Notes: a model not told the origin generated them from the sequence alone. 64,000 bases of DNA from Corynebacterium xerosis NBRC 16721 = ATCC 373 (GCF_001552415.1 NZ_BCRD01000002.1:372001-436000), one strand, 5' to 3'. Counted from the first letter of the stretch, positions 16,589-25,707 are shown. A program made the numbers and translations.

Positions 16589-17526
16589 TGCTTCGCCTTC
16601 CGGGTGGCCAGGCGGTTGGCGCCCTTGCCTGCCTTTCGCATCGTTGACAGGTACAGCGGCCGCGCGAAGCGCTTGGAATACCAGCCGATCACCGCCACCG
16701 AATCGGGCGTGACCACCTGCCGGCGGGCGTCGATGCCCTTCATCGCCCGGTCGGCGACGGTCGCGGCGGTCAGCGGCGTCTTGGTCAGCAGCGTCCGGGC
16801 GAGCTCATCGGCTTCGGCGTCGTCGCCGGTCAAGGAATCGGCCAGGTTCGACCGGAAGAACTGGGGGCAGATCACGGTGGTGGTGATGCCGCTCTCGCGC
16901 AGTTCGAAATCGACGGTCTCGGCCAGCGCGACGACGGCGGCCTTCGTCGCGTTGTACGTCGACATCTTGATGGGGTGGACCAGGCCCGCCACCGACGACG
17001 TCATCACGATCTGCGCGCCCGATTCCAGCAGCGGCACGAACGCGCGGCAGCCGCGCACCGCGCCGAGCAGGTTGATGTCCAGCGCCCGGTGCCACGTGTC
17101 CATGGTGACGTTCTCGATCGCACCGCCCACCGCGATGCCGGCGTTGAGCACCAGCACGTCCACCGCGCCGACCTCCGCGGCCGCGCGCTCCCAGTCCTCA
17201 TCGGAGGTCACGTCCAGCTTGCGGTAGGTGCATGTATCACCGAGCTTTGCGACGGCCTCGTTCGCCGTGTCATGAAGGTCCGTGGCGATGACGTCGTCGC
17301 CGCGCGCGGCGAAACGCTTCGCCAGCTCCAGGCCGAAACCCGATGCGGCACCGGTGATCAGGACCTTCCGCGGGCCGGTCGACTTCGGGGAGCGGCCGAG
17401 CAGCCCGGCACCCGAGGCGGCGGCGAGGCCCGCCGTGCCGACGAGGCCGGCGACGGCGGCGGCACGCAGGCCGGGGCGGGAGGACATCGAACCGGAAGTG
17501 CGGGGGCGCGGCAAGAAAGAGTTCAT
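16582..17526 (-). CDS. Short-chain dehydrogenase/reductase
   Basis: About 314 residues from the ATG at 17526 (MNSFLPRPR); a later ATG (MSSRPGLRA) is possible. A weak N-terminal hydrophobic stretch (GLRAAAVAGLVGTAGLAAA) precedes the Rossmann motif LITGAASGFGLELA, NNAG-equivalent VLNAGIAVGG, the catalytic Ser in MTSSVAG and YxxxK in YNATKAA. The C-terminal half matches actinobacterial SDRs of unknown substrate. The adjacent fragment at 17622 is a decayed paralogue, so this locus arose by tandem duplication. The C-terminal KAKQG overlaps the 22-bp repeat array. Confidence 0.9.
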   Translation of the reverse strand: MNSFLPRPRTSGSMSSRPGLRAAAVAGLVGTAGLAAASGAGLLGRSPKSTGPRKVLITGAASGFGLELAKRFAARGDDVIATDLHDTANEAVAKLGDTCTYRKLDVTSDEDWERAAAEVGAVDVLVLNAGIAVGGAIENVTMDTWHRALDINLLGAVRGCRAFVPLLESGAQIVMTSSVAGLVHPIKMSTYNATKAAVVALAETVDFELRESGITTTVICPQFFRSNLADSLTGDDAEADELARTLLTKTPLTAATVADRAMKGIDARRQVVTPDSVAVIGWYSKRFARPLYLSTMRKAGKGANRLATRKAKQG

Positions 17527-17621
17527 TCGGCAAACGCTAGTGGACCCGGGCACACCGCGACGGCGTTTCGTCGCGACGTGGAGGCGGGACATGCCCGCGC
17601 GCGCCGTCGTAAAGCATGGCC

Positions 17622-17858
17622 CTACCTGGCCTTGGACTTCTTGCGGTCGTGGGCGATCATCCAGCCCGTCACGATGTCCGATGTGCGCATCGCGGCGAGG
17701 TACGCGGGGCGGGCGAACCGTTTGGAGTACCAGGCGAAGCCGGCGACAGCGTCGGGTGCGATCACCTGGCGGCGGGCGTCGATGCCGCGCATCGTGCGAT
17801 GGATGACGTCATCACGATCTGCGCGCCCCGCTCCAGCAGCGGCACGAACGCGCGGCAG
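17622..17858 (-). pseudogene. Decayed tandem paralogue of the neighbouring SDR
   Basis: On the minus strand 17858 onward reads GCRAFVPLLERGAQIVMTSS, nearly identical to the SDR at 16582. It then jumps, out of frame, to MRGIDARRQVIAPDAVAGFAWYSKRFARPAYLAAMRTSD and ends at the stop at 17622. In the intact gene these two blocks are about 100 residues apart. The Rossmann N-terminus, the YxxxK motif and the reading frame are therefore lost through an internal deletion. Upstream of 17858 I cannot recognise SDR sequence. Confidence 0.85.
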
Positions 17859-17927
17859 CCCGATGACTGCATCAGCGGGATCGACGGCACCGGCGCGGCC
17901 GGGACCACGGTGGAAAGGGCGTCGGCG

Positions 17928-19097
17928 TCAGCGATCCTGCGGGGTCTGGTCGACCAGCTCGTCGTCGTCGGGAATCTCACGCTCGGGGCGCGGGGCGATG
18001 GCGCGGACCTGGTTCTGGGACAACCCGGGCCCGAACTGGCGCGGCGGCAGGATGACCTCGCGGCCCAATCGCAGCGATTCCTCGATGGCTGCGAAGATGC
18101 GGACATCGGCCAGCCCCTCGGCACCGTCGGGCTCGGGGCGGATGCCGGCGCGGACGCAATCGATGAAATAGCGGGTCTCGCCGGCGAACTGGTCGACGGA
18201 CGTCGCCTCGTGGCGGCGCGTGCCGTTCGGCGTGGTCAACGAGTAGTTGCGCGGCGGCTCGGGGGCGAAGCCGTAGCAGGAGTCCGAGGTGATGGTGCCC
18301 TTCGATCCGACCAGCTGGAACGTGTCCAGGTCACCCGCGTTGTAGCTCAGCGTGTACTGCGCGACGCGATCACCGGGGAAGCGCAGCGTGACGCCGACGG
18401 TGTCATGGAAATTGAAGCCGCGCCCGCGCGAACGGACGCCCGTCGCGTGGACGTGCGTCGGCTCGGCGCGGAACAGGTGGCGCACCATGTTGAGCGGGTA
18501 GGCGCCGAAGTCCGGCACCGGGCCGCCCCAGAAACCGGAGTGGCCGCGGTGGTTGGCCTCCTCGATGTCGTGGGTGAACGTCGAGGTGAACGTGCGGGTC
18601 TCGCCGATGGCCCCGCGCGCGACCAGGTCCGCCAACTCCACCATGTAGGCGTCCTGGTGCATGCGGTAGGCGACCATCAGCGTCGCGCCGGAGCGTCGGG
18701 AAGCCGCGATCATCGCCTCGCAATCGGCGACGGAGTCGGCCATCGGCTTCTCCAGCAGCACGTGGATGCCCGCTTCCAGGGCGGGTTCGGCGAATTCACG
18801 GTGGCGGAACACCGGCGTGGCCACGTAGACCGCGTCGATGTCCCCGCTGGCCAGCAAGTCGGGGAAGTCGTCGTAGCCGTACACCGCGACGTCGTCGGAC
18901 ACGGCGCCGGCCTTTTCCTCCGAACCGGTCACCACTGCGGTGATCTCGGCATCGGGGAGGCTGCGGATCGCGGGAACGAACGCCTGCTGGGAAATCTGGC
19001 CGAGGCCGACGACGGCGAAACGGAAAGTACCGCGGTCCGCCGCGCCGGTGCCGGACGGGTCATTGAAGGGTGCTGAGGTCAGGTTAATGTCGGTCAT
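17928..19097 (-). CDS. Gfo/Idh/MocA family oxidoreductase
   Basis: 389 residues from the ATG at 19097. The N-terminal Rossmann domain has FAVVGLGQISQQAFVPAI and the family hallmark EKP in HVLLEKPMADS. The C-terminal domain continues with MVAYRMHQDAYM and DFGAYPLNMVRHLF. These enzymes use NAD(P) to oxidise or reduce sugars or cyclitols, and the closest bacterial types are glucose-fructose oxidoreductase-like. No Tat signal is present, so it should be cytoplasmic. The substrate is not readable. The last 40 residues form a charged tail (PEREIPDDDELVD). Confidence 0.9.
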   Translation of the reverse strand: MTDINLTSAPFNDPSGTGAADRGTFRFAVVGLGQISQQAFVPAIRSLPDAEITAVVTGSEEKAGAVSDDVAVYGYDDFPDLLASGDIDAVYVATPVFRHREFAEPALEAGIHVLLEKPMADSVADCEAMIAASRRSGATLMVAYRMHQDAYMVELADLVARGAIGETRTFTSTFTHDIEEANHRGHSGFWGGPVPDFGAYPLNMVRHLFRAEPTHVHATGVRSRGRGFNFHDTVGVTLRFPGDRVAQYTLSYNAGDLDTFQLVGSKGTITSDSCYGFAPEPPRNYSLTTPNGTRRHEATSVDQFAGETRYFIDCVRAGIRPEPDGAEGLADVRIFAAIEESLRLGREVILPPRQFGPGLSQNQVRAIAPRPEREIPDDDELVDQTPQDR

Positions 19098-19146
19098 CAT
19101 CGCCGACGGTACCGCTGGTTTCCGCCACCCGCCAGGGTGTCGAGCT

Positions 19147-19986
19147 TCAGCGGATGGCTCGGTCCATCGCCCAGATGAGCACCTCGGCGTCGTCGATGGC
19201 GATGGCGCTCAACTGGGAATCGGCCGTCGCGCCGACCGCCGGAAAATCGGCAGAATCCGATGCGGTCGAGGTGATGCGTGCGACGTCGCCGTCGTAAAGC
19301 GACGTGCCGTTGAACTCGACGGTTCCCTTGGCGACGAAGAAGTGCGTGAAACGCGCTGCGGGAAGGGTGAAGTCGGCGCCCGCGGGAATCCGGCCGGCCC
19401 ACAGCGTCGCGCCGGAGGTGCCGATGGTCAGCGGCGCGGCGCCCGGAGTGCCGGATGCCACGGGGATCAAGCGCTCGGCGGGGGAGTCGGCCGACGCGGC
19501 GGTGGCGAGGGACTCGTTGAGGTCGACCTCGTCGTGGGAGGGCGTCGCACCACGCTCATCCGGCGGCAACCACGCCTGGATGACGTGGAGCTTCTTGCCG
19601 TCGAGGTATCCGGAGGCATTGAGCTCCGAGTGTCGGATGCCGCGGCCGGCACTGACGCGCTGCGCCATGCCCGGTGGCAGGATCGACTCGGTGCCGGCGG
19701 CGGAGCCCTCCATGCCGCCGTCGTCGCGGTGGCGCAGGCGGCCGCCCATGACCCAGGTGACCAGCTCGACGTCGCGGTGCTGGTGCATGTCGAAGCCCTC
19801 GCCGGGGGCGACGACGTCGTCGTTGTGCACCATGAGCAGCCCGAACGCGTTGCCCTCCAGGTCGAAACTGCCGGTGGCGGGGAAGGACTGCCGCGACAGC
19901 AACGCCGAATCGCGCCACGTCGAACGCTCGTCGGCGCGGATGATGCGGATGTCGGGGGCGGGCGCGACCTCGCTAGATGGTGACAT
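19147..19986 (-). CDS. Pirin family protein
   Basis: 279 residues. The N-terminal cupin carries the pirin metal site GFDMHQHRDVELVTWVMGG, where the His pair and Glu bind iron, and RVSAGRGIRHSELNAS. Pirins are bicupins, and some bacterial members cleave quercetin or bind redox regulators. The C-terminal cupin (ATLWAGRIPAGADFTLP) is less conserved, as usual. The ATG at 19986 gives MSPSSEVAP. It is separated by only 49 bp from the downstream oxidoreductase on the same strand, so co-transcription is likely. Confidence 0.92.
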   Translation of the reverse strand: MSPSSEVAPAPDIRIIRADERSTWRDSALLSRQSFPATGSFDLEGNAFGLLMVHNDDVVAPGEGFDMHQHRDVELVTWVMGGRLRHRDDGGMEGSAAGTESILPPGMAQRVSAGRGIRHSELNASGYLDGKKLHVIQAWLPPDERGATPSHDEVDLNESLATAASADSPAERLIPVASGTPGAAPLTIGTSGATLWAGRIPAGADFTLPAARFTHFFVAKGTVEFNGTSLYDGDVARITSTASDSADFPAVGATADSQLSAIAIDDAEVLIWAMDRAIR

Positions 19987-20034
19987 GTCAACTATCCTAG
20001 CGGTTCGCCCACGGAAGTCCAGGGCCGCTCGACT

Positions 20035-20289
20035 CTACTTCTTTCGGCCGAGCATGAAGTACGCGCCGGGCCCGAAGCCGTTGACCAAGCTCAGCACGGC
20101 CCACAGCCACTTCGGGCCGCGCACCTTGTCCGCCGGCCGCTTGGCCAGATCGGCCCACACGCCGGCCTTCGCGGCCAGCTCCGCGACGACCGCCGCGATG
20201 ACCGTGGCCTTGCCTGCGGGGCTGAACGACTTCCACTCCGCGAGCTTGGCGGACAGGGAATCCTTGACGTCGATCTTCTTCGCGCTCAT
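20035..20289 (-). CDS. Small PLDc_N-like membrane protein
   Basis: 84 residues, starting MSAKKIDVKDSLSAKL. The C-terminal part GPKWLWAVLSLVNGFGPGAYFMLGRKK resembles the short hydrophobic PLDc_N/phospholipase D N-terminal-like segment found in many small actinobacterial proteins, with RGPKWLW and a final hydrophobic helix. The middle (GKATVIAAVVAELAAKAGVWADL) could be a second membrane helix. Its role is unknown. It ends 48 bp upstream of the pirin start on the same strand. Confidence 0.7.
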   Translation of the reverse strand: MSAKKIDVKDSLSAKLAEWKSFSPAGKATVIAAVVAELAAKAGVWADLAKRPADKVRGPKWLWAVLSLVNGFGPGAYFMLGRKK

Positions 20290-20409
20290 GCCCCCGACCT
20301 TACGTCGCAACCGACAGCCGGCTCGGGTTTTCTGGGAGCCCGGTCGCGTTCGGTCGAGTTCGGCCGAGCCTGTCCGGGCCCGGCCCGACTTTCCCGGCAC
20401 AATGGGCCC

Positions 20410-20907
20410 ATGCAATCCGATGCCGCCACCGTCGACCAGTACCTCGCCGAGCTCGACGACGATCGCCGCGAGGTCATGACCGCCCTCGTCGACACCATCG
20501 ACGCCCACCTGCCCGCGGGCTTCGACAAGGCCATGTACTCCGGCATGCCGAACTGGGTCGTCCCGCTGGCCACGTACCCGGACGGCTACCACTGCACCCC
20601 GGATACGCCGCTGCCGTTCCTGGCGATTGCGAGCCAGAAGCGCCACATCTCGATCTACCACATGGCCGTCTACGCCGATCCCGAGCTGCTCGACTGGTTC
20701 GTCGCCGAGTACGAGGCCCTGGGCACCGGCCGCAAACTCGACATGGGCAAGTCGTGCATCCGCTTCCGCAAGCCCGAGCACGTGCCCGTCGAGCTCATCG
20801 GCCGCCTGGCCGAAAAGGTCACGTCCGAGCAATGGATCGCGTTCTACGAAAAGTCCCGCGCGCAGGGCCGCCCGGGCACCGGGGTCCGGGGGCCGCGGAA
20901 GAAGTAG
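20410..20907 (+). CDS. DUF1801 domain protein
   Basis: 165 residues, soluble. It shows the DUF1801 (YdhG/YjbR-like) pattern: an N-terminal VDQYLAELDDDRREVMTALVDTI helix, GFDKAMYSGMPNWVV, a strand block around ASQKRHISIYHMAVY, and GKSCIRFRKPEHVPVELIGRLA before the last helix. Such proteins are small alpha/beta folds of unknown activity. The gene is transcribed away from the PLDc_N-like gene; the 120 bp between them should hold both promoters. Confidence 0.88.
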   Translation: MQSDAATVDQYLAELDDDRREVMTALVDTIDAHLPAGFDKAMYSGMPNWVVPLATYPDGYHCTPDTPLPFLAIASQKRHISIYHMAVYADPELLDWFVAEYEALGTGRKLDMGKSCIRFRKPEHVPVELIGRLAEKVTSEQWIAFYEKSRAQGRPGTGVRGPRKK

Positions 20908-20944
20908 GGCCTGCGGGTCGGCCGGTGCTTGCGGCTGGTTCGCT

Positions 20945-21427
20945 TTACGACGGGCCGGCCGTGCCCGAGGCCGCCACCGCATCGACGATGTCGGCGAACT
21001 CCTCGGCATAGGCCAGATGCTTGCGCAGTTTGCGCAGGCGTTCGGCCGTTTCCACGCGGATCGACTCGACGACGTCGGTAGCCTCGGCGTCGCGGGGGTC
21101 GTCGTGAAGCCGATCGACGGCGCGGGCGAACTCGCGCATCCGATCCAGCGGGAACCCGAGGGGCTTCATGCGGCGGATGGTCAGCAGGCGTTCGACGTCG
21201 GCCTCCGTGTACAGGCGGAAACCGCCGGGGGAGTGGGCCGACGGGCTGGCCAGGCCGAGCTCGTCGTAGTGGCGGAGGCTGCGGATCGACAATGAGGTGC
21301 GCTCGGCGACCTCACCGATCTTCATCAGCGGCGTGGCGTCCGTGAAGGCGCCTTCGCGGCCACTTTCGACGTTGCTGTCAACGTCGCTGCCGGTGCCGCC
21401 TTCGGTACCGCCATCCGTGCCGGTCAT
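20945..21427 (-). CDS. MerR family transcriptional regulator
   Basis: 160 residues from the ATG at 21427 with an AGGAGGAG ribosome site. A 34-residue Gly/Asp-rich leader precedes the winged HTH: LMKIGEVAERTSLSIRSLRHYDELGLASPSAHSPGGFRLYTEADVERL, a classic MerR DNA-binding domain. A coiled coil (RVETAERLRKLRKHLAYAEEF) follows. No Cys is present for metal sensing, so it is more likely to sense an organic ligand or a protein. A CTACCGCTACGGTAG operator candidate lies in the gap shared with the divergent SulP gene. Confidence 0.9.
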   Translation of the reverse strand: MTGTDGGTEGGTGSDVDSNVESGREGAFTDATPLMKIGEVAERTSLSIRSLRHYDELGLASPSAHSPGGFRLYTEADVERLLTIRRMKPLGFPLDRMREFARAVDRLHDDPRDAEATDVVESIRVETAERLRKLRKHLAYAEEFADIVDAVAASGTAGPS

Positions 21428-21518
21428 GTGCTCCTCCTTCCGCCGCGTTTGAATCGTGATCCAGGCTTTCGCCCCGATGCTACCCAGGGCGCCGCTCCCG
21501 ATTGGTCGCGGGCGAACT

Positions 21519-21533
21519 CTACCGCTACGGTAG
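21519..21533. promoter_or_regulatory. Candidate MerR operator
   Basis: CTACCGCTACGGTAG is a 6+3+6 palindrome, further flanked by GAAC on the left and GTTC on the right with a one-base offset. It lies in the gap between the divergent MerR gene and SulP, where a MerR protein would bind between stretched -35 and -10 elements. Confidence 0.55.
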
Positions 21534-21605
21534 GTTCGATTCTCACGTAGGGGGAGGGTTGGCTGCGGCGGATCGTCCCCATTGTCTCGATCCGGAAGGC
21601 CGTCA

Positions 21606-23180
21606 ATGACGAACAGCGCCGATGGAGTCGCCCAGGGCGGCGTCGTCAAGCAGAACAACCCGCAGCCGAACGCCGAGCCGGACGCGCCCGTCGGGGTGAT
21701 CGACTCGTTCAAGTTCGCGTTCTCCTCGCCGACGCGGCTGCGCAAGGAGGTCTTCGGCGGCCTCGTCGTCGCGCTGGCGCTGATCCCGGAGGCGATCTCG
21801 TTTTCCATCGTCGCCGGCGTCGATCCGCGGCTGGGTCTGTTCGCGTCCTTCGCGGTTGCGGTGACCATCGCGTTCACCGGCGGTCGGCCGGCCATGATTT
21901 CCGGCGCGGCCGGTTCGATCGCGCTGGTCATCGTGCCGCTCGTGCGCGACCACGGCGTCGACTACCTCATCGCCACCGTGCTGCTGGCCGGCGCCCTGCA
22001 GATCATCATGGCGCTGCTGGGCGTGGCCAAACTGATGCGGTTCATCCCCCGGCAGGTGATGGTCGGCTTCGTCAACGCGCTGGCCATCCTCATCTTCACC
22101 GCGCAGCTGCCGCACCTCATCGGCGTGCCGTGGCTGGTCTACCCGCTGGTCGCGGCGGGCATCCTCATCATGGTGTTCTTCCCGCGCGTCACCACCGTCG
22201 TGCCGGCGCCGCTGATCGCGATCCTGGTCATCTCCATCGTGGTCGTCGCCGCCGGCTGGAAGGTCCCCAACGTCGGAGACCAGGGGGAACTGCCCGAATC
22301 GTGGCCCGAGCTGCTCATCCCGAACGTGCCGTGGACTCTGGAAACGCTGCAGATCATCGCGCCCTACGCCTTCGCTGTCGCGCTGGTCGGGCTCATGGAA
22401 TCGCTGCTGACCGCCAAGCTCGTCGACGACATCACCGAAGTCCATTCCGACAAGACCCGCGAGTCGTGGGGCCAGGGCGCGGCGAACCTCGTCGGCGGCC
22501 TGTTCGGCGGCATGGGCGGCTGCGCGATGATCGGCCAGACGATGATCGGCGTTCGCGAGGCCGGGGCCCGCACCCGCCTGTCCACGCTGCTCGCCGGCAT
22601 CTTCCTGCTCATCCTGGTCGTCTCGCTCGGCGACATCGTCGGCCTGATCCCCATGGCCGCGCTGGTCGCCGTGATGGTCATGGTCTCCGTCGGCACCATG
22701 GACTGGCACTCGGTCAATCCGCGCACGCTGCGGGTCATGCCGCTGAGCGAGACCATCGTCATGGCGGTCACCGTCGCGGCGACCGTCATCACGCACAACC
22801 TGGCCATCGGCGTCATCCTCGGCGTGGTCGCGGCGATGATCATGTTCGCCCGCCGCGTCGCGCACATGGTCGGCATCGAGAAGGTCGCCGAGTCCGACGT
22901 CGACGGCGACGGCACGGTCGACGTCCGCCGCTACCGCATCCGCGGCCAGCTGTTCTTCGCCTCCAGCAACGACCTGGTCTACCAGTTCGACTACTCCGGC
23001 GACCCCGACCACGTCATCCTCGATCTCACCGAGGCCGACTTGTGGGACTCGTCGACCGTGGCGACCCTCGACGCCATCCGCACCAAGTACGAGGCCAAGG
23101 GCAAGGAGCTCAGCGTCATCGGCCTCGACGGCCAGAGCCTCGACCGCCTCGAGCGGCTGTCCGGGAAGCTGGGGGACTAG
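21606..23180 (+). CDS. SulP family anion transporter with STAS domain
   Basis: 524 residues from the ATG at 21606. About 12 hydrophobic segments begin at VFGGLVVALALIPEAISFSIVAGVDP, the SulP signature region. The C-terminal STAS domain (about residues 430-520) contains VILDLTEADLWDSSTVATLDAI, with Ser at the position often phosphorylated in STAS regulators. SulP proteins carry sulfate, bicarbonate or related anions; the substrate cannot be assigned from sequence. A divergent MerR regulator lies upstream. The 3' end overlaps the convergent HD gene by 4 bp. A GTCGTCAAGC word at 21642 codes for VVKQ near the N-terminus. Confidence 0.93.
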   Translation: MTNSADGVAQGGVVKQNNPQPNAEPDAPVGVIDSFKFAFSSPTRLRKEVFGGLVVALALIPEAISFSIVAGVDPRLGLFASFAVAVTIAFTGGRPAMISGAAGSIALVIVPLVRDHGVDYLIATVLLAGALQIIMALLGVAKLMRFIPRQVMVGFVNALAILIFTAQLPHLIGVPWLVYPLVAAGILIMVFFPRVTTVVPAPLIAILVISIVVVAAGWKVPNVGDQGELPESWPELLIPNVPWTLETLQIIAPYAFAVALVGLMESLLTAKLVDDITEVHSDKTRESWGQGAANLVGGLFGGMGGCAMIGQTMIGVREAGARTRLSTLLAGIFLLILVVSLGDIVGLIPMAALVAVMVMVSVGTMDWHSVNPRTLRVMPLSETIVMAVTVAATVITHNLAIGVILGVVAAMIMFARRVAHMVGIEKVAESDVDGDGTVDVRRYRIRGQLFFASSNDLVYQFDYSGDPDHVILDLTEADLWDSSTVATLDAIRTKYEAKGKELSVIGLDGQSLDRLERLSGKLGD

Positions 23181-23716
23181 GGGCTTTCGGGTCGGTCGCT
23201 CTCCGGGCCTTCGTCGCGGCCCCCGCCTTCGCCCTTCGCCCGCTCCAGCCTCTCCAACGCTTTTTCGTAGCGCGCCCGCAGCTTCTCCACGCGGGCTCGG
23301 TCGTCGTCCGTGCCGGTCGGCAGGTTGTGCAGGCTGCCGTGGTTGTCGCGCACGTCCGCGAGTTTGATCGCCCGCGACTGCCCGTCGGCCGCCGCGCGCT
23401 CGACGAAGTCCGGGTAGCTTTCGCCGGCCCGGCGGGTGACGGTTTCGACATGCTTGACGACGTCTCGAGCAACCCCGTTGCGTGCCACGGCCCAGAACTC
23501 GGGATGGTCCTCGGCGACGTCGTGAAGCAACGCCGCCGCAACCAGCTGCGGCGCGCCACCTGCCGCCTCGACGATCTCCGCGACGCGTTCGACGTGGCGC
23601 AGATACGGCTCGTCCGCACCGCCGGGGCCGGGGCGGACGTCGTCGCGGTGGGCCTCGGCCGCCAGCGCGTGGGCCCGGCGGATCGTGGCATCGGTATGGG
23701 CGGCGAAGTCGGTCAT
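23177..23716 (-). CDS. HD-domain phosphohydrolase, (p)ppGpp hydrolase-like
   Basis: 179 residues from the ATG at 23716. The HD signature is clear: YLRHVERVAEIV, then ALLHDVAEDHPEFW, then IKLADVRDN. The spacing and the KLAD...N motif match the hydrolase domain of RelA/SpoT and the small alarmone hydrolases (MESH1 type), so (p)ppGpp or a related nucleotide is a plausible substrate. There is no synthetase or TGS domain. The C-terminus is a charged, likely disordered tail. It is convergent with sulP, overlapping by 4 bp. Other HD functions cannot be excluded. Confidence 0.8.
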   Translation of the reverse strand: MTDFAAHTDATIRRAHALAAEAHRDDVRPGPGGADEPYLRHVERVAEIVEAAGGAPQLVAAALLHDVAEDHPEFWAVARNGVARDVVKHVETVTRRAGESYPDFVERAAADGQSRAIKLADVRDNHGSLHNLPTGTDDDRARVEKLRARYEKALERLERAKGEGGGRDEGPESDRPESP

Positions 23717-23800
23717 GGCGCCACGATATGCGAGGGGAGAGGGAGTCGGCACGACCAGGGCGTTTCATCGGATGGGAACACGATCCCATATGGTGAACAC

Positions 23801-24853
23801 ATGACGATGATCAATCAGAACCCCCCACATGATCCGTCGGGTGCCACCGGGACCGCCCACGTGGACAATGCGGCCGAGGAGCGCTCCGCCGCCATTGCGG
23901 TCGTCGCGTTCCCGGCGTTCATCCTCATCGGCGCGATCATCGCGTTCTTCGTCCCGGAGCCCTTCGTCCCCATCGGCGACTACATCACCTACGCCCTGAT
24001 GGTGATCATGTTTTGCATGGGCCTGACGCTGACGATCCCGGATCTCAAGCTCGTCGCCCGCCGCCCGTGGCCCATCGCCATCGGCGTGATCGCGCAGTTC
24101 GTGATCATGCCGCTGACCGCCGTGGCCGTGTCGAAGATGCTGGGCCTCAACCCGATGCTGGCCATCGGCCTGCTCATGCTCGGCTCGGTTCCCGGCGGCA
24201 CGGCCTCCAACGTCGTGGCGTACCTGGCCAAGGGCGACGTGGCGCTGTCGGTGGCCATGACGTCGGTGTCGACGTTGCTGTCGCCCATCGTCACGCCGAT
24301 CATCATGCTGCTGCTGGCCGGCCAGGAAACGCCGGTCGACGGCGGTGGCATCGCCTGGACGCTGGCGCAGACCGTGCTGATCCCCGTCGTCGGCGGTCTG
24401 ATCATCCGAGTGGCCTTCGACAAGTTCGTGGACAAGCTGCTGCCGATCCTGCCGTGGCTGTCGATCCTCGGCATCGGCGCCGTGGTGTTCCCCGCCGTGG
24501 CGAAGTCCGCCGAGACGCTCAAGACCGTTGGCCTGCTGGTCATCGGCGCCGTGATCCTGCACAACCTGTTCGGCTACATCTTCGGCTACCTCGCCGCGCG
24601 CGTGTTCAAGCTGCCGCCGGAGGCGTGCCGCACCACCGCCATCGAGGTCGCCACCCAGTCCGCCGGCCTGGCCTCGGGCATGTCCGGCAAGTTCTTCTCG
24701 GCCGAAGCCGCCATCCCGGGCGCCGTCGCCGCCGTGTGGCACAACATCGCCGGCGCGATCTTCGCCGCCGTCGCCCGCAAGTCCGCCGAGCGCACGGCGC
24801 GCGCCGAGGCGCAGTCCGAGGTGGGCACCGAGGCGGGTAACCCTGCCCGGTAG
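23801..24853 (+). CDS. Bile acid:sodium symporter (BASS) family transporter
   Basis: 350 residues with nine to ten hydrophobic segments. The pattern LMVIMFCMGLTLTIPDLKLVARRPWPIAIGVIAQFVIMPLTAVAV and GSVPGGTASNVVAYLAKGDVALSV (the crossover region) identifies the BASS fold used by PanS and other ketoacid or pantoate carriers. ATQSAGLASGMSGKFF near the C-terminus is the second crossover motif. The polar C-terminal tail is variable. The likely role is Na+-coupled movement of an organic acid; the substrate is not identifiable. The start at 23801 is the first ATG after the presumed promoter. Confidence 0.9.
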   Translation: MTMINQNPPHDPSGATGTAHVDNAAEERSAAIAVVAFPAFILIGAIIAFFVPEPFVPIGDYITYALMVIMFCMGLTLTIPDLKLVARRPWPIAIGVIAQFVIMPLTAVAVSKMLGLNPMLAIGLLMLGSVPGGTASNVVAYLAKGDVALSVAMTSVSTLLSPIVTPIIMLLLAGQETPVDGGGIAWTLAQTVLIPVVGGLIIRVAFDKFVDKLLPILPWLSILGIGAVVFPAVAKSAETLKTVGLLVIGAVILHNLFGYIFGYLAARVFKLPPEACRTTAIEVATQSAGLASGMSGKFFSAEAAIPGAVAAVWHNIAGAIFAAVARKSAERTARAEAQSEVGTEAGNPAR

Positions 24854-24918
24854 GACGCGTAAGGCAGCGACATCCGGCCGACGGGAATGCCCCGCAGCCG
24901 GGCGCCGTTGCACCTGTC

Positions 24919-25707
24919 ATGCGCATTGACATCTGGTCCGACGTCGTCTGCCCGTTCTGCTGGATAGGCAAGCGGCACCTGGAAGAAGCCCTGAAGGAGT
25001 TCCGTGCCGAGCACGCGGACGCCGAAGTGGAGATCCTGTGGCGGGCGTTCCAGCTCGACCCGAACGCCGACGCGTCGTCGACCGAGACGATCCCCGAAAT
25101 GATCGCGCGGAAGTACTCCATGCCGCTCGAGGCCGCCGTCGAGTCCCAGGATCAGATGGCCGCGAACTTCGCTTCCGTCGGCCTGGAGTTCAACTGGCGC
25201 GACGCCAAGTCCGGCAACACCTTCGACGCCCACCGCCTGGCCGCCATGGCCAGCGACCGAGGGCTCGACGACGAAGCCGACGAAGCCCTGAAGAAGGCGT
25301 ACTTCACCGACGGCCGCCTGGTCTCCGATCATGGGGTGCTGCGCGAGATCGGCGAGTCCATCGGCCTGCCCGGCGACGAGGTCGCCGAGATGCTCGCCTC
25401 CGACGCCTACGCCATCGACGTGCGCCACGACATGACCATGGCCCAGGGCCTGGGCATCTCCGGCGTGCCGTTCTTCGTCTTCGACGGCAAGTTCGCCGTC
25501 AACGGCGCCCAGCCGGTCGACGTGTTCCGGCAGGCGTTGGCCACGGCGTGGGAAGAGTCCAACAAGGGCTTGACGACGATCGACGGCTCCGCGACCGGCG
25601 GAACCGGTGGCCAGGGGGCGGGCGCCGATGCCGCCGCGACCGGTGGGGCCGGGACCGATGCCGGCGCAGATGGCCCGGACTGCTCGGACGGTTCCTGCTC
25701 GGTGTAG
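24919..25707 (+). CDS. DsbA family oxidoreductase (FrnE-like)
   Basis: 262 residues. It opens MRIDIWSDVVCPFCWIGK with the CPFC redox pair at residues 12-15, and the cis-Pro loop is GISGVPFFVFDGKFAVNGAQ. This is the FrnE branch of the thioredoxin fold, which is cytoplasmic, and no signal peptide is present. After the normal FrnE end there is a Gly/Ala/Thr-rich tail ending CSDGSCSV with a second Cys pair, reminiscent of the C-terminal Cys of Deinococcus FrnE. It probably acts in thiol-disulfide exchange under stress. A GCTTGACGAC copy at 25568 codes for LTTID. Confidence 0.92.
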   Translation: MRIDIWSDVVCPFCWIGKRHLEEALKEFRAEHADAEVEILWRAFQLDPNADASSTETIPEMIARKYSMPLEAAVESQDQMAANFASVGLEFNWRDAKSGNTFDAHRLAAMASDRGLDDEADEALKKAYFTDGRLVSDHGVLREIGESIGLPGDEVAEMLASDAYAIDVRHDMTMAQGLGISGVPFFVFDGKFAVNGAQPVDVFRQALATAWEESNKGLTTIDGSATGGTGGQGAGADAAATGGAGTDAGADGPDCSDGSCSV

